DNA from: Paenimyroides tangerinum | GTDB taxonomy: Bacteria > Bacteroidota > Bacteroidia > Flavobacteriales > Flavobacteriaceae | DNA: 64,000 bases | Direction of reading: 5' to 3' | Assembly: GCF_003865405.1 (NCBI RefSeq) | Contig: NZ_RQVQ01000005.1 | Coordinates: forward strand, 62,001 to 126,000 | Shown here: positions 35,053-42,800 of the stretch, in pieces | Position numbering within the stretch: the stretch's first letter is position 1 | Layout of the letters: each line of letters begins with the position of its first letter | The notes under the pieces: generated by a model | What the model was told of the DNA's origin: nothing | Seen by the model: the letters and a program-made list of their open reading frames with translations, nothing else | Database searches by the model: none | Position numbers and translations under genes: made by a program

Positions 35053-35126
35053 GCTGTCTTCTTTGGTTTTAAAGACATTTCAAAAATAGAACACTATTTT
35101 TTATTGAACATCAGGGTTTACCCTGA
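35053..35126 (-). ncRNA. Cluster of hairpins in the gabD 3' region; possible 3'UTR-derived RNA
   Basis: On the minus strand, three inverted repeats lie between the gabD stop and the terminator. They are the palindrome TCAGGGTAAACCCTGA (35111-35126), AAAAATAG / CTATTTTT (35082-35101), and TGTCTT / AAGACA (35053-35075). Together with the terminator at 34996-35030 they form a 130-base structured tail. It may be the gabD 3'UTR, a released sRNA, or a protein-binding palindrome with unrelated neighbours. There is no ORF. Confidence 0.35.
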
Positions 35127-35182
35127 ATCTTCTAATATGTACTGTTAATTTTTTATCTGTTATTTTTTAATTAAATGGATTT

Positions 35183-36628
35183 TTATTCTACATTTCCAAT
35201 ACAAATATACTTTAAATCAAGGTAATAATCCATTCCATATTTAGATCCTTCTCGTCCTTGACCGGATTGTTTTACACCTCCAAACGGAACCATTTCAGAA
35301 GAGATTAAACCATCATTAATTCCTACAATTCCATATTCTAAAGCTTCGCGAACACGCCAAGTTCTGTTTAAATCTTTTGTGTAGAAATAACTTGCTAAAC
35401 CATAAATCGTATCATTAGCCATTTCAATAGCTTCTTCTTCGGTTTTGAATTTGAAAATAGGAGCAATAGGTCCAAAAATTTCGTTTTTAGCAAATAACAT
35501 TTCACTGTTGGCATTTGCTATAATTGTAGGCTCAAAAAATTGTGGAGTAACAAAATTTCCTCCAAGTTTAATTTCTCCACCTTTCGATATTGCATCCTGA
35601 ATCATTTCGTTCATTCGTTCAATTGCCTTTTGATTGATTAATGGACCAATCTGCGTTTCTGAATCTAATCCATTTCCTAATTTTAAATTCTTTGCAGCAG
35701 CCGTAAACTTTTCTACAAATGTATCATAAACATTTTCCTGAACTAAAATTCTGTTTACACAAACACAGGTTTGTCCGCTAAAACGAAACTTTCCTGATAT
35801 TGCTCCTTTGACTGCTAAATCCAAATCGGCATCTTCAAAAACAATGAAAGGCGCATTTCCTCCAAGTTCTAAACTTAGTTTCTTTAACGAATCCGAACAT
35901 TGTTGCATCAAGATTTTTCCAACAGTTGTTGAACCAGTAAATGATATTTTTGAAACTTTTGAATTCTCACAAAGTTCTTTTCCCATTTCCGAAGCATTTG
36001 TACCAACAACCGTATTGATTACTCCTTTAGGAAAACCAGCTTCATGTGCCAAATAATTTATTGCCAAAGCGGTTAGTGGCGTTTCTTCACTCGGTCTGAT
36101 AACTACCGTACAACCAACTGCTAAAGCTGGTGCAATTTTTCGAGTAATCATTGCAATCGGGAAATTCCAAGGCGTAATTGCTCCAACAACTCCAACGGGC
36201 TCTTTTAAAACCATGATTCTTTTCTCTGATGTAAAACCTGGAATCACATCACCATAATTTCGTTTGGCTTCTTCAGCAAACCATTGAATATAATTGGCTC
36301 CATAATCTATTTCTCCTAAACTTTCTGCAAATGGTTTTCCAGATTCCAACGTCATGATAGTTGCAATTTCAATCTTGTTTTGCATGATTAAATCATACCA
36401 TTTCATCATCAAAATGCTACGCTCTTTTACAGATGTTTTTTTCCAAGTTTTAAATGCTGAATGTGCTACATCAATTGCTTTCTTTACTAGTAAACGATCA
36501 TCGTTATAAACTTGACCAATCACACTTAAATCAAAAGGATTTATAACTTCAAATTTAGAATCGCTTTCATTTATCCATTCGCCGTTTACAAACGATTTCT
36601 CAAAGATTAATTTGCTATAGTCATTCAT
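35183..36628 (-). CDS. gabD: NAD(P)-dependent succinate-semialdehyde dehydrogenase
   Basis: 481 residues from the ATG at 36628. An in-frame TTG three codons upstream is less likely. Aldehyde dehydrogenase landmarks: the active-site Glu in [20 protein letters not shown]; the catalytic Cys in [17 protein letters not shown]; the cofactor motif FTGSTTVGK; and the end [16 protein letters not shown]. These patterns are closest to the GabD/SSADH class, which oxidises succinate semialdehyde to succinate, a substrate for the SDH encoded earlier in the window; the substrate assignment is by class. Confidence 0.87.
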   Translation of the reverse strand: MNDYSKLIFEKSFVNGEWINESDSKFEVINPFDLSVIGQVYNDDRLLVKKAIDVAHSAFKTWKKTSVKERSILMMKWYDLIMQNKIEIATIMTLESGKPFAESLGEIDYGANYIQWFAEEAKRNYGDVIPGFTSEKRIMVLKEPVGVVGAITPWNFPIAMITRKIAPALAVGCTVVIRPSEETPLTALAINYLAHEAGFPKGVINTVVGTNASEMGKELCENSKVSKISFTGSTTVGKILMQQCSDSLKKLSLELGGNAPFIVFEDADLDLAVKGAISGKFRFSGQTCVCVNRILVQENVYDTFVEKFTAAAKNLKLGNGLDSETQIGPLINQKAIERMNEMIQDAISKGGEIKLGGNFVTPQFFEPTIIANANSEMLFAKNEIFGPIAPIFKFKTEEEAIEMANDTIYGLASYFYTKDLNRTWRVREALEYGIVGINDGLISSEMVPFGGVKQSGQGREGSKYGMDYYLDLKYICIGNVE

Positions 36629-36697
36629 CAGATTCAAATATTTAGATTCGTAAATCTACAAATAAAATCATTTTTAATTATCTAAATAGAAACAAAA

Positions 36698-36721
36698 AAG
36701 ACCAACTATTCTGTCGGTCTT
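36698..36721 (-). terminator. Terminator of tdk
   Basis: On the minus strand AAGACCGAC / GTTGGTCTT (one G-U pair) followed by a T-run. It overlaps the last codons of tdk. Confidence 0.75.
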
Positions 36722-37317
36722 TTCGTAATTTCATTATGTTGTTCTTGCATCGCTTTGTAATAAGCTGCTCTACTTAAAGGTTCATATTCTTCTGTTTCGC
36801 CAAGCATAACAATGTCTTGATTTTGAGCTTTTCTAAAACTAAAATGGGCTAAATTTCCAGTTCGTGTACAAACCGCATGAACTTTGGTAACGTACTCCGC
36901 TGTTGCCATTAATGCGGGCATAGGACCAAATGGATTGCCTTTAAAATCCATATCTAAACCAGCAACAATAACACGAACGCCTGCGTTAGCTAAATCATTA
37001 CAAACACGAACAATCTCATCGTCAAAAAATTGCGCTTCGTCAATACCAACAACATCACAGCCGTCTGCCAAAATACGAATATTTGCAGCAGCAGGAACTG
37101 GAGTAGAACGAATTGCATTTCCTTCATGTGAAACCACATCGACGTCATCGTAACGTGTGTCAACAGCAGGTTTAAAAATTTCAACGCGTTGTTTTGCAAA
37201 TTGGGCACGTTTTAATCTGCGTATCAATTCTTCTGTTTTGCCAGAAAACATCGAACCACAGATGACTTCAATCCATCCAAATTGTTCTTTATGATTTACT
37301 GTATTTTCGAGAAACAT
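36706..37317 (-). CDS. tdk: Thymidine kinase (type II)
   Basis: The 203-residue salvage enzyme makes dTMP from thymidine. P-loop GSMFSGKT at residues 21-28; DEAQFFDDEIV with the catalytic Glu; lasso-region EYVTKVHAVCTRTG. The four zinc cysteines of most type II enzymes are largely missing: the first site reads CTRTG instead of CxxCG, and the final CRxCY is SRAAY. The fold may be stabilised without zinc. Everything else looks functional, and the length is normal. Confidence 0.92.
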   Translation of the reverse strand: MFLENTVNHKEQFGWIEVICGSMFSGKTEELIRRLKRAQFAKQRVEIFKPAVDTRYDDVDVVSHEGNAIRSTPVPAAANIRILADGCDVVGIDEAQFFDDEIVRVCNDLANAGVRVIVAGLDMDFKGNPFGPMPALMATAEYVTKVHAVCTRTGNLAHFSFRKAQNQDIVMLGETEEYEPLSRAAYYKAMQEQHNEITKRPTE

Positions 37318-37417
37318 TTTCTAAATTTCGGGTTGTGTAAAACAGAATTTTCTGTTACTTTGTAAAAGACAAATTTATCAAAAAAAGATTGGTATTATTT
37401 CAAATCTAAAAAAAGTT

Positions 37418-38350
37418 ATGAAGAAAATAATTGAATCGGAATTAATCAGTATTGCACATCGAATTCTTAAATTGAAAGATAAAGCCGACATCGATGCTTT
37501 GTATAATGAATCTAAAAACGTATTTGAAAAAATCTCAGTTTTAAAGTTTTATGAAGATAATAAATTCAGAATAGATCCTTTGATTACTGAAGAAAATATC
37601 AAGAATGCTTTATTTAATGAACAAGTTGATAATTCTGATGCTGAAATAACTAGAGTAAAAAATATCGAAATGAGAGACACTTCGATGAATCTTGATTTGA
37701 TAAATGAATTGATTGAAGATTCTGAAAATTCCGAAATTATATCTTTCGAAGATAATCTTAGTTTCGTTTCTGTAGAAGAAAATTCTATTAAACAAAATCG
37801 TGAAGTAGAAGTTTTTGAAATCCAAATTGAAACTGTTAAGATTTCTGAAGAATTAAAAGAAGAAATTCCACCAATTGAAAATATTCCAGCACAAGAAGTA
37901 CAAAATGTAACTATTGAAACGGTTCAAATTGATCCTGTTTTTGATATGCCAATCGATGAGATTTTTTTCGAAAAAGTTCAATCGGAAACTGAAAGTCAAA
38001 ATGTAATTCCAGAAGAAGAGAAGCATCCAAATTTTGAAAATCAACATTTGTTAGATGTCTTAGAAAAGAATGAAATTCCGTTTCATGAAATTCCATTAAA
38101 CAAAACCATTAACGATGCTTTTTCGCACATGATTACCGTTGGTTTAAACGATCGAATCGCATTTGAGAAAAATCTATTTAACGGAAGTTCTGAAGATTTG
38201 AACCGTGTAATTTCGCAGTTAAATACCATTGAAACATTCCCCGAAGCTAAGGATTTTATTGAAGATTTGGTAAAGCCAGATTTCAATTATTGGAAAGGAA
38301 AAGAAGAATATGAAGAACGATTTATGGAGTTAATTCAAAAAAGATTTTAA
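37418..38350 (+). CDS. Conserved-looking acidic protein of unknown function
   Basis: 310 residues, no signal peptide, so cytosolic. A short N-terminal helical block (ELISIAHRILKLKDKADIDALYNESKNVFEKI, about 7-40) and a structured C-terminal block (about 215-310; FSHMITVGLNDRIAFEKNLFNGSSEDLNRVI, YWKGKEEYEERFMELI) flank a long acidic Glu/Ile/Val-rich, probably disordered stretch. I do not recognise the family. It ends two bases before rsmI and is likely co-transcribed with it. Confidence 0.6.
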   Translation: MKKIIESELISIAHRILKLKDKADIDALYNESKNVFEKISVLKFYEDNKFRIDPLITEENIKNALFNEQVDNSDAEITRVKNIEMRDTSMNLDLINELIEDSENSEIISFEDNLSFVSVEENSIKQNREVEVFEIQIETVKISEELKEEIPPIENIPAQEVQNVTIETVQIDPVFDMPIDEIFFEKVQSETESQNVIPEEEKHPNFENQHLLDVLEKNEIPFHEIPLNKTINDAFSHMITVGLNDRIAFEKNLFNGSSEDLNRVISQLNTIETFPEAKDFIEDLVKPDFNYWKGKEEYEERFMELIQKRF

Positions 38351-38352
38351 GA

Positions 38353-39060
38353 GTGAGTAAATTATATTTAGTACCAACTCCAATCGGAAATTTAGACGAT
38401 ATGACTTTTAGAGCTATAAAAGTTCTAAATGAAGTTGATTTGATTTTGGCAGAAGATACAAGAACCAGTGCGAAGCTGTTAAAGCATTTTGAAATTGCGA
38501 CCCAAATGCACAGTCATCACATGCACAACGAACATAAAACGGTTGAAAATATCATTCAGAAATTACAACAAGGAATGACGATTGCATTGATTTCAGATGC
38601 TGGAACACCTGCGATTTCTGACCCTGGTTTTTTACTTACACGCGCTTGTGTAGAACACGGAATTCCTGTGGAATGTTTACCTGGAGCAACAGCTTTTGTA
38701 CCCGCTTTGGTGAATAGTGGTTTACCGAATGATAAGTTTGTTTTCGAAGGTTTTTTACCTGATAAAAAAGGACGTCAAACCCGTTTTTTGGCATTAGCAG
38801 AAGAAACTCGTACCATGATTTTATATGTTTCGCCGCATAAATTGGTAAAAACTTTAGCCGAATTTATTGAATATTTTGGGGCAGACAGACAAGTTTCTGT
38901 TTCGCGCGAATTATCTAAATTACACGAAGAAACGGTACGAGGAACAGCAACAGAAGTTTTAAAACATTTCGAAGAAAAACCACCAAAAGGTGAAATTGTT
39001 GTCATCGTTGGCGGAAAAGAAAAAGCTAAAAAAGAGAAAAATGGCAACACACAAGATTAG
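38353..39060 (+). CDS. rsmI: 16S rRNA (cytidine(1402)-2'-O)-methyltransferase
   Basis: The 235-residue SAM-dependent enzyme of the tetrapyrrole methylase fold begins with GTG at 38353 (MSKLYLVPTPIGNLDDMTFRA). Motifs: LAEDTRTSAKLLKHF, ALISDAGTPAISDPGF, LPGATAFVPALVNSGL, FEGFLPDKKGR. It 2'-O-methylates C1402 in the ribosomal P site. The tail is lysine-rich (GGKEKAKKEKNG). Its last 20 bases overlap the start of the OsmC gene, which suggests translational coupling. Confidence 0.94.
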   Translation: MSKLYLVPTPIGNLDDMTFRAIKVLNEVDLILAEDTRTSAKLLKHFEIATQMHSHHMHNEHKTVENIIQKLQQGMTIALISDAGTPAISDPGFLLTRACVEHGIPVECLPGATAFVPALVNSGLPNDKFVFEGFLPDKKGRQTRFLALAEETRTMILYVSPHKLVKTLAEFIEYFGADRQVSVSRELSKLHEETVRGTATEVLKHFEEKPPKGEIVVIVGGKEKAKKEKNGNTQD

Positions 39061-39460
39061 TACAACTTGGAAAGGCAACATGCAATTTGAATCTTCAAAT
39101 CCTGGCGGTTCTTTACAGATTGATGTAGCTGAAGATTTAGGCGGAAATAGTAACGGGTTACGTCCCAAAGCATTGATGTTATCTGCACTTGCAGGGTGCT
39201 CAGGTTTAGATGTAGCTTCATTGATTAAGAAAATGCGTCTTGAAGTTTCTGATTTTAATATCGAAACAGAAGGTTTTTTAACCGATACAGAGCCAGCTGT
39301 TTATGAAAAAGTTATCGTTAGTTATAATTTTTCTGGAAATAATCTAAATGAAGAAAAATTAGCCCATGCAGTTGATTTATCAGTAGAAAAATATTGTGGA
39401 GTTATGCACATGTTCCGTTCATTTGCTGAGATAGAAATCAAAATAAATTTCAATAAATGA
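39041..39460 (+). CDS. OsmC/Ohr-family protein
   Basis: 139 residues from the ATG at 39041 (MATHKISTTWKG). An upstream in-frame start at 38990 lies inside rsmI and is unlikely. The two redox cysteines of the family are present: LSALAGCSGLDVASLI and VEKYCGVMHMF. Family members reduce organic hydroperoxides; the small YhfA-like branch has less clear substrates. It is the last gene of a three-gene unit and is followed by a REP-like element. Confidence 0.87.
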   Translation: MATHKISTTWKGNMQFESSNPGGSLQIDVAEDLGGNSNGLRPKALMLSALAGCSGLDVASLIKKMRLEVSDFNIETEGFLTDTEPAVYEKVIVSYNFSGNNLNEEKLAHAVDLSVEKYCGVMHMFRSFAEIEIKINFNK

Positions 39461-39465
39461 ATTTT

Positions 39466-39592
39466 GGGCGTTCCCTCGCTCATTATATTTTTCTTAAAAA
39501 CAATATTAAAGCCCAACCGCTCGGTCGGGCTTTTTGCTTTATCTTTTTTTACGCTTCGCTTAAAAAAAGGATATCGCTCCAATCCCTAACGC
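39466..39592 (+). repeat. REP-like structured intergenic element
   Basis: The stretch starts GGGCGTTCCCTCGCTC and ends CCAATCCCTAACGC, with GCTCGGTCGGGCTTTTTGCT in the middle. Internal hairpins: CTTTTTTTA-cgcttcgc-TTAAAAAAAG (39543-39569) and GCCC-aa-CCG-ct-CGG-tc-GGGC (39511-39530). From memory, intergenic elements with this GGGCGTT ... CGGGCTTTTTGC ... ATCCCTAACGC order recur in many Bacteroidota genomes. Only one copy is in this window. It may also serve as the terminator for rsmI-osmC. Confidence 0.65.
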
Positions 39593-39873
39593 AATCCTCA
39601 AATCGTATAAAGTCCCGTTGTTTCTTCAATAGTTCAGATATTATATAAAACATTTTGAATTTTAAAAATTATCTAAATTTTGTATAGATACTAAATCTTT
39701 AATCTATTATTTAGTTTGTTGTTGGGCAAAATGTCTATTTTTTGTTTATTTCTTAATTTTTTAACTATAATAATATTTATTTTTTATTATAATTTAGTTT
39801 TTTAACATTAATTAGGTTATATTCGTTAGTTATAGAATAGAAAAAATTGTTAAACTTTTAAAAAATTGTAAAG
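39593..39873 (+). other. AT-rich leader of the first giant adhesin gene
   Basis: 281 bases with no ORF. TATATTCG near 39813 is one base off a -7 box, and the rest is A/T-rich without other structure that I can see. Confidence 0.35.
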
Positions 39874-42800
39874 ATGAAAAAAATTTACTTACTGTATCTG
39901 ATGCTCTTTTTGCCTCTGGTACATTATGGACAAATAAATCAATCCTATAATTGGGATACTGATTTGCAAGGATGGGTTACATCTGGGGATGCAACAATGG
40001 CAACGACTACTATTGGATGTGCAAGTTCGGGAGCTGTTAGAACTAATATATATTATGATTTTTGGGATGACTTAACTTATTCGCCTAATTTTTTTAGGTC
40101 TCCATTACTTTCTAATTCTAATGGGGATCCAGTAACAGTTGAATTTTTGTATCAGGCTGTTAATTTTAATTTTAATGCTCCAACTTCTGCGGCACTTGCT
40201 GGATCGTTTGAGATACAATTACAGTGGTCAAGTTCAACTTCTGGACCTTGGACAAATTTTGCTACTATAACAGCGCCTTCTCTTAGTTGTGCAAGTTATT
40301 CTGCAACTTTTACTCCTGGGATCAGTGATGTTTATATAAGATTTGTAACTAATCTACTCGATGATGACGAAGATCTTCAAATTTATTTTGATGAATTAAA
40401 TATTTATCAAGGTCCACCTCCTACATGTATTAACCCAACGAATATTGTGATGACAGCAGTAACATCGAATTCTGCAACAATTAATTGGACAGCACCTTCA
40501 GTTTTGCCTAATAATGGTTATATTTATGAAGTGAGAACAGATACTAATCCTGGTACACCAGGTGCAGCATTGATTGCTTCAGGTGCAACTGGAGCTGGAG
40601 TGACATTAGCAAATGTGTCAACATTGTCTGCGAATACTCAATATAATGTTTATGTACGAGCTAATTGTGGAGCTGGTGATTTAAGTGGTTGGAGTAATGT
40701 TTCAACTTTTAGAACACTTTGTTTACCATTTACAGCACCTTATACTGAAAATTTTGATTCTTATACAGCAGGTGCCTTTCCAACTTGTTGGTTAAGACCG
40801 ATATTGTATTCTGGTTACCCTTCAATTGTAGCCTCAAATTTTTCAACCTCACCAAATTCTTTAAGATTTCAGTCTTTAACTACTATTCCAACTTATGCGA
40901 TTACTCCTGCTTTTTCTCAAAATATCGAGACTTTACGTGTTAAGTTTAATCTGAAAAGAGAAGGAGCGAGTTCAGGTCAAATTGAAGTTGGTTTAATGTC
41001 AGATCCAAGTGATTTATCTACTTTTGTTTTAATTCAAAGTATCAATCCGCCAGATAATATTTACCATGAATATGTTATTCCTTTTAATGGTTCTACGGTT
41101 ACTGGAGCTAATAGATATATTGCCTTTAAACATGTTTCAGGTGCAAATAATTGGTATTATTGGTTAGATGATGTAATTGTTGAGCCAATTCCATTATGTC
41201 CTGATATGACAGGTGTAGCAGTTTCAAATATAACAAAAAACACGACAACAATTTCTTGGAATGGTTTAACACCAGAGCCAGCTAATGGATATGCTTATGA
41301 AATTAGAACTTCTGGTTTACCTGGTACTGCAGGTGCAATTCAATCAGGGACAGTTGCAGCGGGTATTCACTTTAAAGACTTAATTAATTTACTTCCTTCA
41401 ACAGAATATTTTGTTTATGTAAGATCTGTTTGTAGTGCTACGCAATTTGGAATCTGGTCTGATGGACGCGCTTTTAAAACAATGTGTGATTACCCAGAAT
41501 TGGTTTTGGCTACGCCTGCTTCAATATGCGGAGAAGGAACAGTTAATCTATCAGCTTCTTTTAATTCGGGAACTTTAAATTGGTATGGTTCACAAACTGG
41601 TGGGATTTCATTGGGTACAGGTAATAGTTTTACAACGCCTGTTATAAATTCAACGACAAGTTATTGGGTTGATTCAAGTTTACTAGGGACAAGTGTTTTT
41701 GGAGGGAAAGCTTTACCAGGCGATGTGTCTTCAACAACTGCATCAACTTATGGATTGGTGTTTGATGCTTATTCAGGTTTTATTTTAGAAACTGTAGATG
41801 TGTATTTAGCTTCTGCAACTGCTGGAAATATTGTGATTAATCTAACAAATAGTTCAGGTACAGTAATTGAAACTCGTACAGTTGCTGTTCCTGCAGGAAA
41901 CGCTACAACTCCTGTTTTGCATACCATAACTTTAGATTTAAATGTTCCAGCTGGAGTTGGTTATAGATTACTGGCGATCACTTCACCTAGTTTAGTAAGA
42001 GATACGACTGGTAATACTTTTCCATATGTTTTAGGAAGTTTAGGTTCCATTACAGGTGGTTATCTAAGCGGAGCTTCAACGTCTTATTATTATTTCTATA
42101 ATTGGTCAATTAAATCGAATTGTACTTCTCCACGAACAGAAGTAATTGCGACAGTTACTCCAGCTCCAGTGTTAACGTTATCTACTAATCAAGTTCAAAT
42201 TTGTGAAGGAGATTCGTCTTTGGTTACTGTTACTGCGGGTGCTTCAGATTATAATACTTTTGTATGGTCGCCAACTACAGGAGTAACTGGAAATGCTACT
42301 ACAGGTTGGACGTTTAATCCGACGGTATCAACACTTTATGTTTTGACAGCTTCACAAACAGGAGGTTCTCAATGTGTGTTTACAACAGGTGTAAATGTAG
42401 GTGTTAATTCATTGCCAGAGTTTACTCCGTTAGATACAACTTATGATGTATGTGCTAATGTAGTTCAAGAGTTAAATACAAATTTGGTTGCAATAAAAGA
42501 ATATGTAATTGGTACAGGTACAACAACAACGTCAACATCTGATATTCCTACTGCGTTTATGAATCGTTGGCCTCAAACCAAACAACAATATATTTATACA
42601 AAAGATGAATTAAATGCGATTGGAATTTATGGTGGAAATATTGATTATTTAGCATTTAGAATTTCGTCTTTGGGTTCTGGTGCTACTAATAATAATTACA
42701 CGATTAAGATGAAATCAGTAGCGGAGTCCAATTTTGCTAACTCAAACTTTTTGACTGTTGGATTTACGACCGTTTATGGACCTGTGACACATACGCATAC

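Noticed and set aside
37418..38350. Assigning a function to the acidic 310-residue protein from its neighbour rsmI
   Set aside because: Adjacency alone is weak, and no motif supports a role in RNA modification.
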